From Chara braunii (Eukaryota > Streptophyta > Charophyceae > Charales > Characeae): a stretch of DNA of 64,000 nucleotides. Both the position numbers and the translations under genes were made by a program. The notes below the pieces were generated by a model. It was not told the DNA's origin. It did no database searches and was given only the letters and a program-made list of their open reading frames with translations. The DNA lies in contig BFEA01000252.1 in the NCBI GenBank assembly GCA_003427395.1, positions 855,559 through 919,558 of the forward strand, written 5' to 3'. This document shows, piece after piece, positions 1 to 10,709 of the stretch. The stretch's first letter is position 1. Every line of letters begins with the position of its first letter.

Positions 1-120
1 GGCCCCAAAATAATTTTTGGCGGTGGCCGAATGCCGCCGGGTTCGGACCTCGTACGGGACCCCGAATGGCCGTACGGAGGTCTGCCCGGGGACATCTGTA
101 CGTACGGGCTGGTGACCCTG
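1..120 (-). mobile_element. hAT-type non-autonomous element, terminal fragment (copy 1)
   Basis: This is the GC-rich terminal part of the same family as the complete copies at 417-1185 and 16179-16928. It shares the CGTACGGG-rich subterminal sequence and ends in GGTGACCCTG at 120. The other end lies outside the window, so the target duplication cannot be checked; it would begin with the flanking tatatgat. No coding capacity is seen. Confidence 0.7.
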
Positions 121-158
121 TATATGATGAGTCGGTGAAACTCTGACGAAACAGTTTG

Positions 159-339
159 TCACAACCCCTCTTTTGTTGTCCTCTTCTCTCTCTCTGCCTA
201 CGGTTTTCCAGGCAGTTCTGTTTGTGACGATATATATACATGTTTACCGGGCAGTTCTGTATATATATCGTCACAAACAGAACTGCCCGGTAAACCGTAG
301 GCAGAGAGAGAGAAGAGGACAACAAACGAGGGGCTGTGA
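159..339. repeat. Long imperfect palindrome (~80-bp arms)
   Basis: The sequence from 159 to about 239 reappears as its reverse complement from about 260 to 339, with few mismatches. Each arm carries TTGTTGTCCTCTTCTCTC, GCCTACGGTTT and GGCAGTTCTGTTTGTGACG. The short centre contains a further partial copy of the TTTACCGGGCAGTTCTGT word. The structure resembles a miniature foldback element, but no target duplication was recognised. A (TA)n tract follows at 339-370. Confidence 0.7.
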
Positions 340-416
340 TATATATATATATATATAACGATATATATCAAAAAAATATGAAAAAAAAATATGTTGTGCA
401 AAATAATGATGCAAAC

Positions 417-511
417 CAGGGTTGCCGCCGTTCGGGACGGGCCGAACGCCCGAACCCGAACGCCTGAACGTATGGGACCCGTTCGGAAGCCGTTCGGCTG
501 TTCATGCCGAA

Positions 512-558
<47 letters not shown>

Positions 559-1185
559 TTCGAAAAAAACTATCTTATGGAGAAAAATAAACTAAACAAC
601 ATTTGCCTGGGCACTACATCCAAATTCTTTACCAAATTTTAATTAAATATCAAATACAGAAAATAAACACTATGATAAAAATAAGAAAAAATAAAAAGAG
701 AATTGAAACGAGTGAGTGTGCCAGCACCTTTTCGACACCACCATCTTTGCCAATTTTTAATTATTTTTTGGCATTGACAAATGCCCCGAAATTTTACAGG
801 TATGTAGTTTACATAATCAATAACTCATTAAAAGTTTTTTAAAAAATAATATTTTTTTATAGGCCCTGAAATAAAGTGAAAACAAAAAGTTAAAAGTTAA
901 AAAAAACAAATAGTGAATGGGCGAGCACGTTTTGACACCCCCATCTTTGACGATTTTTAATGATTTTTGGGCTTAGCTGAATGACTTCCAATTTTATAGG
1001 CGTGTAGGTTACGTCATAAAGAACTCACAAAAACAAATTGAAAAACAAAACCTTATTTTTAGGCCCCAAAATGTTTTTTGGCGGGGGCCGAACCTGGAGG
1101 TGTTCGGTCCCCGAACGGGACCCCGAACGCCTGAACATTCAGGGGCCAGCCCGGGGGCCCCCGAACGTTCGGTCAGGTAACCCTG
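417..1185 (-). mobile_element. Complete hAT-type non-autonomous element (copy 2, 769 bp)
   Basis: The element begins CAGGGTTGCC, ends GGTAACCCTG, and is bounded by a perfect 8-bp direct repeat ATGCAAAC (409-416 and 1186-1193). An 8-bp duplication with CAGGG...CCCTG ends is the hAT superfamily signature. The subterminal regions are rich in CGAACG/CGTTCGG words. The AT-rich core holds two diverged copies of a ~185-bp block, each carrying the hairpin word CGCCAAAGATGGCG or a variant. A 44-nt poly(A) run lies at 513-556. There is no transposase, so it would need one supplied in trans. Confidence 0.88.
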
Positions 1186-1238
1186 ATGCAAACAATATTT
1201 GTGTGGGAGTCATACCCAAATTCTAAACCGAGCTCGAT

Positions 1239-1490
1239 TTAAACCACCAGTCCCTGGCCCAGCAATCGAGTCCGAGCCTCGGTCGACCGGTACGCCTAAC
1301 TGTGCTGAGGTTCGGACTAACGGGCGCAGGCATCCCGAACGTCGGAGTGAAACGAACGAAAAAAAAGGAAAAAAAACAAAAAAATAAAACGAAAAAAAGT
1401 ATGGCACTGTATATTCCCACGCTATAGCGCCACATTCATTTGATTTTGCTCATCCTATGGAGGGCGCAGTACCATGAGGCCAGCCGCGAC

Positions 1491-1521
<31 letters not shown>

Positions 1522-1558
1522 GCGGCGACCTGCACGGAGGGTCGCGGCGAACTCGCCG

Positions 1559-1596
<38 letters not shown>

Positions 1597-1903
1597 CCAC
1601 ACAAGAACAAGTATGCCAGTGTGTATTCCCACGCTATAGTGCCAGATTAATTCGATTTGGTCATCCTAGCAAGGGCGCTGTACCATGAGGCCAGCCTCGA
1701 CGGGAGAGAGAGACGGAGAGAGAAAGAGAGGCGGCGAGGTCGCCGCCCCTCTCTCTCTTTCTCTCACACACACACACACACGCACACACACACACACTCA
1801 CACAAAAACAAGTAAGGCAGTAAATATTCCCACGCTATAGTGCAAGATTCATTCGATTTTGCTCATCCTAGCAAGGGCGCAGTACCATGAGGCCAGCCAC
1901 GAC

Positions 1904-1937
<34 letters not shown>

Positions 1938-2101
1938 GAGAGAGAGACAGAGACGGCCACCTCGCCGCCCCTCTCTTTCTCTCTCTCACACACACTCACA
2001 CACTCACACAAAAGCAAGTAAGGCAATGTATATTCCCACGCTATAGCGCCAGGTTCATTCGATTTTGCTCATGGGCGCAATACCATGAGGCCAGCCTCGA
2101 C

Positions 2102-2182
<81 letters not shown>

Positions 2183-2473
2183 TGGCGGCGACCTGCACAG
2201 AGGGTCGCGGCGAAATCGCCGCCCCTCTCTCTCTCTCCCACGCGACTTCAACTTTTTGTCCGTTCGTTTTTTTTTTCGTTTGTGGATTTGTTTTTGTTTT
2301 TCCCTTCTTTCTTTTTTTTTTGTTTTCTCAAGTGTGTCCTTCCTACTTCCTACGGAAGCGGAGCCCGACCTTCACGCAGCGACCGGGCCTTCCCTTGGCC
2401 GACCCCCCTAGGACTGCGGCACGTATACGGGAGTGCCGGCGGCCAATAGCTGAGCGAGGTACTGGTGGTTTAA
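1239..2473. mobile_element. TTAA-flanked TIR element carrying a minisatellite/microsatellite array
   Basis: The left end reads TTAAACCACCAGTCCCTGGC and the right end, reverse-complemented, reads TTAAACCACCAGTACCTCGC. They form a ~26-bp imperfect inverted repeat with TTAA at both edges. The same ends bound much shorter elements at 31138, 32463 and 48616. TTAA target duplication is typical of piggyBac-like elements, so that assignment is possible but inferred only from the ends. The interior contains four units of the array annotated separately and no transposase ORF. Confidence 0.65.
1395..2260. repeat. Tandem minisatellite (~200-212 bp) with embedded (GA)n, (CT)n and (CA)n tracts
   Basis: Four units share a conserved ~75-nt module: a TATTCCCACGCTATAGYGCCA part, an ATTCGATTTTGCTCATCCTA part and an AGTACCATGAGGCCAGCC part. 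Each module is followed by a (GA)n block, a short GC-rich linker, then (CT)n and (CA)n. The anchor words lie near 1438, 1650, 1850 and 2058. A homologous array is at 54,818-56,500 and a single diverged module near 13,000-13,080. Confidence 0.85.
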
Positions 2474-2533
2474 AAATAAAAAACCTTAACAAATTTAAAA
2501 AATATTTTTAAATAGTTTTTTAATTATTATGAT

Positions 2534-3559
2534 CAGGGTCACCAGCCCGTACGTACAGAGGTCCCCGGGCAGACCTCCGTACGTACGGGCGTTCGGGGTC
2601 CCGTACGGGGTCCGAACCCGACGACGTTCGGCCCCCGCCAAAAATTATTTCAGGGCCTAAAAATAATTATTTTTTTCTGAAATTTTAGTTTTGTGAGTTC
2701 TCTATGAAGTGAGATACATGCCTGTAAATTTTCAAGTCATTTGGCTAAGCTCAATAAGAATTAAAAATCGCGAAAGATGGCCGTGTCAAAACGTGCTCGC
2801 TTACGTATTTTTTCACTTTTTACTTTTTTGTTTTCACTTTAGTTTAGGGTCTAAACAATTTTTTTATTTTTTGAAACTTTTTTAGTGGGTTTTGTATAAT
2901 GTGAAGTACACATCTGTAAATTTTCAGGGTATTTAGCTATGCCAAAATCAAATGAAAAATCGCCAAAGATGGCGGTGTCGAAAACATGCTTGCGCACTTA
3001 CTAAATTTAATTCTCTTTTTATTTTTATTTATTTTTATTATTAGTATTTGTTTTTCGTATTTTATTTTTATTTCAAATTTGGTAACGAATTCGGATGTAA
3101 TGCTTAGGAAAATCTTGTTTAATTTATTTTTCTCCATAACATACCTTTTTTCTGATTTTTTTGGTGATTTTTTTTTTTTTTTTTTTTTTGGGTCCGCGTT
3201 CGGCCCGAACGACCGAACGCATCCCCAAGGAGTCCCATACGTACGGGCGTTCGGCCCGTCCCGAACGCCGGTTACCCTGTATATATATATATATACATAC
3301 ATGGATGTTTTGCTGGCTTATGATGGGGTGTGAACTGACAGTCTGTAGAGTTTTCCATCTGGTGTGGGTGAGTATTTTGGTTAAGCAAATCTTGTTTAAT
3401 TTATTTTTCTTCATAACATATCATTTTTTCAGATTTTTTTTATGACTTTTTTTTTTTTTTTTTTTTTTTGGGTCCGCGTTCGGCCCAAACGGCCGAACGC
3501 ATCCCCAAGGGGTCCTATACGTTCGGGCGTTCGGCCCGTCCCGAACGCCGGTTACCCTA
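2534..3559 (+). mobile_element. hAT-type element with duplicated 3' end (copy 3, compound)
   Basis: It starts CAGGGTCACC at 2534 and its outer end reads GGTTACCCTA at 3550-3559. The 8-bp repeat ATTATGAT flanks it exactly (2526-2533 and 3560-3567), so the last G has mutated to A. A second, internal 3' end (GGTTACCCTG near 3281) is followed by ~85 bp of unrelated sequence and then another copy of the terminal ~165 bp. The internal ~185-bp blocks with CGCCAAAGATGGCG match the other copies. There is no transposase. Confidence 0.82.
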
Positions 3560-3567
3560 ATTATGAT

Positions 3568-4039
3568 AATATCACCTTTGCTTTAGTTTTTAATTTCTTA
3601 CTCGAGTTTGGTTGGGAATTCGGGGATGACTCCAAGGCAAAAGTTGTTTGTATCATGTTTCTGCATAACATATATTTGTTATAGAAGTTTGTTTTTATTT
3701 TTGTGTGTTTTTTTCCTAGTTGTTTTAAATTATTTCAATTTGTTTGTTTTTTGTGTCTTTGATTCTTAACTCGAGTTTGGTACAAAATTTCGAGATGTGT
3801 TTTTTGTGTCTTTGATTCTTAACTCGAGTTTGGTACAAAATTTCGAGATGAGTCTCGGGCAAACGTTGTCTGAAATATCATTTTGCATAACATACTTTTT
3901 TTTCAGATTTTTTCGAGGACGTTTTTTTGTTTTTCGTATTCCCACGTACGGGAGTACGTGTACACGTGTACGCGTCGCGTACAGGAATACGTGTACGCGT
4001 GTACGCACAACCCTCGTACACGTACGCCATGCTACCCAG
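3568..4039 (+). mobile_element. Related AT-rich element fragment with a GTAC-rich end
   Basis: This segment repeats the hAT-family internal phrase of the type CATAACATA...TTTTCAGATTTTTT and then a terminal part rich in ACGTGTACGCG words, ending CTACCCAG at 4039. The organisation resembles the 3' half of the hAT family with a different GC-rich end. No left end or target duplication was found. A 54-bp tandem duplication sits inside it at 3745-3850. Confidence 0.4.
3745..3850. repeat. 54-bp tandem duplication
   Basis: Two nearly identical units contain GTGTCTTTGATTCTTAACTC followed by GAGTTTGGTACAAAATTTCG. The second unit begins at 3799. Confidence 0.85.
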
Positions 4040-4835
4040 CTTCTCAGCAAGTAACCCTTCCTCACCAATGATCATCCCCTTAATCCTCTCCTTTATCGAT
4101 CGACACGGAGGATTTACACTTTTCTATTTCCTCGTCTTGATCCATTTTTTTCTTCCTCATAATAAACTTCTTCCTCCTCGGTGATCAAGACGGGTCCTGG
4201 CCGAGCTTTATCGGCTACTCCTTTGTGCTTACGTTTCGATCCGACACTAAGTCGCCTTCCTCTTAAAAAGGTCTCTGCTTGGTTGTCGGTGCCACCAATA
4301 CATCACTTTCAGAGAGAAAGTCAGCTCGATAGGTAAGGTACATTTTATCAGTCCCACCTTCTTCTGCCACAATTTCCATCAATGTCTGGACCGAATTAGG
4401 GTCCACAGACGAGTCTTTTCGCTACAAACTCAATGGCTTGAGAGATGTTGGGGAATGCAAGAGAAAATTCTTGAGGATCATTCTCTTTTCCAAGAGACTT
4501 TTTCTCTCTTCTGAATCTTTTCGATTTCGACAAAGAGTAGAAACCCGGATTGAGTTTGTTCCTCGAATTGGTTGGCCCTATCTCCTCACACTTCATCACC
4601 TCATAGTATCCACATACAGGGTGACACAATACCACGATCATGGTGTAGTCCTCGAATTGAGCTTGTTAAAGATGATGGATTCAGATCGACACACAAAGGC
4701 TTTGCCCAATAACACGACATGCTCGACCCTTGGTACAACGTAAAAATACGAACGAACCTTGACTTTACTAACTTGTATCATCACATCACTTGTCGTTCCA
4801 CAAAAGGGAGTTATCTCACTTGCGCCCACCAAAAA

Positions 4836-5069
4836 TCAAGTATCTGCACGATTGATTTTGACTGCAGCCCCCATTACCTCCCTTTCGCACATGATATTCA
4901 TTTTCGCCCTATCATCAATGAGTATTGAATACTCAAATGACCCAACTTGCACTTTTAACAGACCAGTTGCTACGCAATGCCAGTCCATTTTTGTTCCGGC
5001 TGGAGCCCAACTAACCTCCTGAGGAAAAATGACACTCGTATTAAAAGTCGTGACTTTTTTCCTGGACAA
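4836..5069 (-). pseudogene. Retropepsin-like fragment with altered active site
   Basis: This open stretch contains VGSFEYSILIDDRAKMNIM. In aspartic proteases of retroelements the corresponding place reads hydrophobic-D-[ST]-G-[AS]; here it reads D-D-R-A, so the conserved glycine is lost. The following frame (4832-4638) continues with GASEITPFCG and VLLGKAF, matching the usual flap-to-C-terminal order. A stop separates it from the upstream gag part that ends ASPKIREEFKQ. Confidence 0.68.
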
Positions 5070-5955
5070 TTATTGCTTGAACTCCTCTCGAATTTTTGGC
5101 GATGCAACCAAAAATTCCTTCAGCGTGAACATATGACATTGACTTTCTAGGATCCGGTCCACAATTTGCTCAATATCCAGCCCCTTTTCCACTGAAGTTG
5201 TATAAACTTGCTTCGTCTTTCTCAATTCTTCTTCCCCAATTCCGGTTTTGTTTTTTTTCGAATCACGTTCACGTTCCATGACTCGTTGTTTATCCTCTCG
5301 CTCATCTTCGCCACGCAACTACCCGTCCTCCTCACCATCCTCATCATCAATTGAAATTGTCTCATTCTTTCGAGGCTCACTTTGTTCTTCTTCATGTGTT
5401 GTCCTTTGTCGTGGTGGCTTCCTAGTCCTCTGAACTTGTGGAAGAGCAATTGTGGCAGACCGCTTAAGGGTGGGACGCAACCATCAAACGCTCTGCCGAC
5501 GACGAGCCAAGATCAGACGTCGTGGCGTCCGCAAACCCCCTTTATCCCTCTTTGCCCCATCCTCTGAACAAAAAGACTTGCGGAAGCCCAGACCATTCTT
5601 TATTTATATCAACACATACTTGAACAAAAGTTTCCCGATATCGGTTCATCTTCTTGACCACTGCCTGAGCTCGCTGCAATATCTCTTCCTACTCTTTGCT
5701 TAAACTTTCGCCTTCTATCGCTGGATCCTGAAGTCTCAACGATCTCATTGCATACTGCAACTCAAATTGTTATGTTTCCTCTTATGGGGAACCCAGTCGA
5801 AAAGTTGCAGGTAGATTTTTTCTCATACGCCGGAAAGTCTCCCTTCTCATTCCTCCTTCCACAATCGGATCAATAAGGTTTCCTTTAAAGTCATAAACTT
5901 CTCCTCGGATAGTCTTATATATGACCTTATCATTTTCGTCTTTTGTGAAAGTCTG

Positions 5956-5997
5956 ACAATACCGTATACCATGCCCTTCCTGTCCACAATACTTACA
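5956..5997 (-). other. CCHC zinc-knuckle coding segment
   Basis: The minus-strand translation is CKYCGQEGHGIRYC, an exact retroviral-type CCHC knuckle that binds nucleic acid in gag proteins. It anchors the identification of the surrounding remnant. Confidence 0.88.
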
Positions 5998-7060
5998 AAG
6001 TCAGTTCTGCCAATTGTAGCGATCGCCCCCATTTTCTTGGCCACCCCCATTGACTTGTCCTCGTCCTCGACCTCAGCCTCTTGCCTGGGGTTGAGGTTGC
6101 TGAGGAGGAGCATGCGCCGCTTGTTCCTGATGACCATCATTTCCACCTCCTCCATTATGCTTCCGCTGCTTCTTACTAGTACTTTGTCCTCCCCGCATTT
6201 TATTCAAGGCCTTTCCGAGGGGGTTCCACCTCTTCCTCACTTTCCTTTTTACTACTACTACTACTTGTCTCTTCCACAACTTGCGTTTTTCCCTTCTTTT
6301 TTACACCTTTCGTTTGAAGCATCATAACCTGCAATTTTAACATTTCCTCCTTAATATCAACCGTCATATTTCGCATATCAGCCAGAGTCTTATAAACGAC
6401 ATGATCTTTATCTGCGCTTACCTTCTCTTTCTCGCGATCCTCCTTTTGCTGCTTCAGGAGGTGGTAAAGCATTTGGTCAAAACTTCCAGCCAAAAGATTT
6501 TCCTTAATATTTAGTCAGTCGTATCGCCCTCTCATATCTTTCATCAATTTCACTGCTACCATGCAGTTCAACAAATGATCTAGCTCATGTCCAAAGTTCG
6601 AACTGTCATGTTAACCTCACCCTCGTAGCACATGCTGTAGTTTGAAAACAAGGTACTTTCTAACGAATAATTTTTTTATTGATTGCTTGTATATTCTCGA
6701 ATAGTAATTACTTTTTCGTTCCCTCAAATGATGGAGTATTTATCTGCATCATCAGGTTACTCAAAGGAAAACCACAATCTCTTATCATTTCACAAAGATT
6801 GTACTACTTCCATCTGCCTTCATATAAAGTAGGTTAACCAATCCTTGATATGCAAAGATTAATAATTGCTCAATGCCTATCCAAAATTCTGATATTTTTT
6901 CAACTTTTAGTTCACAGCAGATTTCGTATGTCATGATAAAATATTTCTCACGTATGACATACGTCGCTACGCGCCCGATTACCCTTCAATGCTTAAGCAT
7001 GATAGTGAGATTATTGGGGTAATCCGAATACTATCCATTCGGTTGGATTTATCTATAAAA

Positions 7061-7063
<3 letters not shown>

Positions 7064-7091
<28 letters not shown>

Positions 7092-8240
7092 CCCTTGTCG
7101 AGTCGTATAACCACGACTCTAACATACGGACAATCTCGGGTGGCCCTTCCATGTCTTAAGAATGCGCGTCTAGCCAAGATAAAGTTGTCGACCCTCGCGG
7201 ACCTCAACTTCAATTTGGTCGAGTCGTGCAAGCTTCTCGCTATCAAAAGTCAAGGTAGTAATGCGCCCTCCCCGCACGGCCCGAACCGTCCTCGTACCAT
7301 AGATTAAAACCATCAGTGAGGCTAGCCTCCAAACTATGGCGCGAAACGGTTGCCGCATCCGAAAGAGGTGCCTAGTCGTAGTGTTCCTAATCCGAACGAC
7401 GCCCCCAAAGGTAATTTTAACACTCACAATGACTCGAGAGAGGCATTAGAGATTTGCTCGCATGATGGAAATACAAAGTATATCTATGAAATTCGTCCGG
7501 AAGTCGAGCCCTGTTGGTGCGAACATTTGCATTTGAGTCAAGAAAAAATCCCCGCCCGTCTCTGAGCAAACCAATAAAACCAACCCAACGAGTGGCCATA
7601 TCATCTTGAGCAAACAAAAGTTGCTCCGCACGTCGAATCGACTCCTCGTCCAATGTGTCGGGAATCAACAAATATTTTGCCTGAGTGAAATCCTAACGAC
7701 CGCTGACCATCTACATTTTCGAAAGAAACGTTAGTCTCGGAGACAATCTCCAATCTCATACGCCTCATCATCAAATGCGACAACAAAAAAACTTTCCTAG
7801 CGAAAAAGGCTAAATCTAGTCACTCGAATCCATCTCACATGATAGAGAGGACTGAAAGAACCTTGTCGATCGTTCAGCCACAACACTATGTGAAGGAAAC
7901 TCCTCGTAATTTCAAGGGTATCCTCTTTAAAATTGGATTCGCATTATGGACTATGACAAAATCCATATTTACTGAAATCTTGTGACGGATTAGAAGACCC
8001 AAAATCATATCACAAAATATATTGTCCATCCTCTGTTATAAAAACATAACTCCGCGGAGGATTCCTCAAGCTTCCATCCCAAAATCGTGGTTCGTCTCGC
8101 TCCGAAAAGACTTCATGCGAGTTGTAAACCAATCGTCCTTTCCGTATCATACCGGCACGTAACCGTGTTGGGACTGTTATCCAATCTATTAGCTCCTCGC
8201 GTGTACGAAACAATTGAATAATCACCCCTCCTGTAGACAT
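7064..8240 (-). pseudogene. Frameshifted minus-strand coding debris, family not recognised
   Basis: Several open stretches on the minus strand read as ordinary protein: MSTGGVIIQLFRTREELIDW at 8240, a segment including ESIRRAEQLLFAQDDMATRW near 7640, and LTDGFNLWYEDGSGRAG near 7310. The last resumes in another frame as KLARLDQIEVEVREGR. The pieces are separated by stops and frameshifts. Their strand and position suggest they may belong upstream of the gag remnant at 4390-6935, but I cannot name the family. Confidence 0.45.
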
Positions 8241-9064
8241 CTGAACGACAAAGTAACAACTTTGTCAATATAAATTTATATGCACTAATCTCTTACTCAA
8301 ACTCCCTTTTCCCCTGGGCCGTGATTCTTGTGCCACAGTCCTACCGCGAAGGTAGTGCCTACTTGCATTCCATCCAACACTAGTAGGTACATGAATTGGG
8401 TTTCTTTAGGCACAAGTTCCCCATATGTCGATGACACCTAAGGCGGCCACCCAAAAAGGAACTAATTTCAGTATTTCCCCACTTGAAAACATAAGAAAAT
8501 GATTACCCTTAGCTATGGAACACCCTACCGTCTAGAAAGTGGTCTGGAATATCCCTCCTCCTCACCCGAACACATTCTGCAGATCTCAAAAGTTGGGCTG
8601 GCTCCACCGCAATGTAGCATGGTATTCCCTCGTTGAACGGTTCACTCTGGGTCAATAACAGGGCCAACTCCTAGAGCAACGAACCCTTGCCCCAGATGCT
8701 TCCTAGACAGAAGAAGTCACAATCTCAAGGTGTAATAATTTTCCTATATTTTTTACTGGGGTTCGACTTATACGAAAAGAAAATAGGGTAGATAAAAAAT
8801 TTGGGTCTCTTTTGGAAGGGCACAAAAACAAAAGTCATTCGGGATAGAACGGGATATTCCTTGGGAAAATCTTAAATCCTTTTCTTATTTTCTTTTTCTT
8901 CACCCGAAATTTTCTTTCTTTCAACACCCACTAACATTTTCCTTTTCCAATGTATTGTTGTTTATGACATGCAGATAGGTATGGAGTTGAAGAGAGAGAA
9001 ACATTTCCGTTATTTTTTTTAGCAGACCCGATGCAAGTTTTTCTATCATACATTTTTTTACCTA
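8241..9064. other. No gene recognised
   Basis: Unique-looking, moderately AT-rich sequence. No ORF or repeat could be supported. It lies between retroelement debris and a TIR element, so it could include an undetected retroelement end. Confidence 0.5.
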
Positions 9065-9072
9065 CCTGCACA

Positions 9073-10041
9073 CTATGTGTCCGATTTTGGATTTAACGCG
9101 GGTTCTGCATTGAATTATTCAACGCGCGTTGAATTCACGTTGAATCCCCGTTCAAATGCTCGTTAGACGGGGAAAAACGAGGTCCGCAATGATTTTTTTC
9201 CTCGGTTAAACGTAATTGAAAAAAATAAAACTAAAAATGCGGTTGTAGATCTTTTCGAGTTCTACAACCCCATATTTTTATTTTTATTTTTTAAGCTTTG
9301 AATATATTTTTAAAAAATAAAAAACATAAACGTCTGCTAAAAAATAAATAAATAAATAAATAAATAAATGACATGGGTTGTTTTAGGGGGTTTCATAAAG
9401 ATTTTCTTAGTTTTAAAAGAAAAACAGAAAAATAAAATAAAAAACATAGGGTTGTAGATCTTTCAAAGATGTACAACAATTTTTTTTTTTTTTTTTTTTT
9501 TTAATTTAGGAAAAAATCAAAACCATAAACAACATATTTTTTTATCTGCATTGCTTAGGTAATCGTGTTGGCCAGTGCTGGGTAGACTCCTTGATTTGGG
9601 CCTGTAGAAGATTGCATGAGTCTGGCGTGCAAGGTCCCTTACGGCAAGTTTCGTCCGCTTCCACTTCAATTAGGGTTGTGAGGTTGGCCCAGCCCTGTTG
9701 CTTGTCACTGTTGTCTGGTCCAAGTTGCCCTCAATACGGGTAGGGTGATGGTCATGAGTGCTGGCCACACTGAGCTAGGACACTAGGGACAGGGGGTGTG
9801 CTGGGAGTATTAACGTGGGGATGGGTAGGGTAGGTGGCCTATCCTGTCAGGACAACCATTGGCTGCTTCTACCAGCAATCACCGCGAGTCTGGTCCTTGG
9901 CCTCTACAACACCCTGGGCTTTCAAAAAAAATAAAAATAAAATGGATATTCTGCTAGAACGTGGAATAATACGCCGCCATATGTTTATCGTTTGTGCATG
10001 TGGTAAGGGTCACTGCACACATTCCTAAGAAAAGAAAAACG

Positions 10042-10087
<46 letters not shown>

Positions 10088-10606
10088 GAGAAACAAAAGA
10101 AAAACAAAAAAACAGAGAATTAGTGACCCATAATTGTGCTTAGTGTGATGCACAGACCTGAATTTGAATCCAGAGTATATATTATCGGTCCCACGCAGAC
10201 AGATTACAAGTCCAATGTCCATCTCTACTCCACGGTGGGTCCTTGCTAATATTCTTGTAGGGGTCCTTCGAAAATGAGATTGGATGAATAGATTGGAGCA
10301 TTTGGTAAAAAAAATAAAAAAAGGACATGCACCCACATGCACACACATGTGCTCACAGTGTTCGAAAGGGAGGGTCATTTTGGCCACCCCACCCTGTTAA
10401 TAGGGGTCAATTTTTTTTTTCCCCGTTTTTAATGTTTGGGCGCGTAGGGCCATGTGTCCGAGGTCCGACGCGCCAATTCCGTTTTTCGAAAATCAACGAG
10501 ACACCCCCGTTTTTCCGTTAAACGGGATTCAACGGGGGTCCTTGGACCCGTTAAATGGTTTGAACGACGTTTAATTCCGCCCGTTCTCTGTTCATCGGAC
10601 ACATAG
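9073..10606. mobile_element. 1,534-bp TIR element with perfect 8-bp target duplication
   Basis: The ends are CTATGTGTCCGAT and its perfect reverse complement ATCGGACACATAG. An identical 8-bp sequence CCTGCACA lies immediately outside both (9065-9072 and 10607-10614). The interior has AAAT repeats (9340-9368), long poly(A/T) tracts and short CGGGG/CGTTGAA-rich subterminal stretches, with no transposase ORF. The 8-bp duplication favours a hAT-like non-autonomous element, although the terminal CTATG is not the commonest hAT end. Confidence 0.82.
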
Positions 10607-10608
10607 CC

Positions 10609-10703
10609 TGCACAACAACAAAAGAAACAACCCAAAATCATACATATCATTCTTTTACCTACATGCATAACAACAAAAGGAACAACCCAAAATCATACAT
10701 ATC
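10609..10703. repeat. 55-bp-period direct duplication
   Basis: Two ~40-bp copies, TGCA(C/T)AACAACAAAAG then AACAACCCAAAATCATACAT, are separated by ~15 bp. They abut the right target duplication of the element at 9073-10606. Confidence 0.75.
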
Positions 10704-10709
10704 CCAACC

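Larger units (their letters stand above)
4390..6935 (-). pseudogene. Decayed retroelement gag-protease coding region
   Basis: Reading on the minus strand, gag-like sequence begins near 6935 with MTYEICCELKVEKISEFWIG and continues through several frameshifts and stops. It runs on through a coiled, charged segment (6493-6200) to a perfect CCHC zinc knuckle (C-x2-C-x4-H-x4-C) at 5997-5956. Further on, 5069-4836 has a retropepsin-like segment in which ILIDDRAKMNIM stands at the D-T/S-G-A active site (near 4905-4920). The frame at 4832-4638 then has the C-terminal VLLGKAF motif. Gag, zinc knuckle and protease in this order identify an LTR-type retroelement. No reverse transcriptase or LTRs were recognised. 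Multiple stops and frameshifts make it non-functional. Confidence 0.8.

Noticed and set aside
1859-2449. 196-codon plus-strand frame
   Set aside because: It is composed of translated GA, CT and CA repeats (RERER, SLSLS, HTHTH) and carries no domain.
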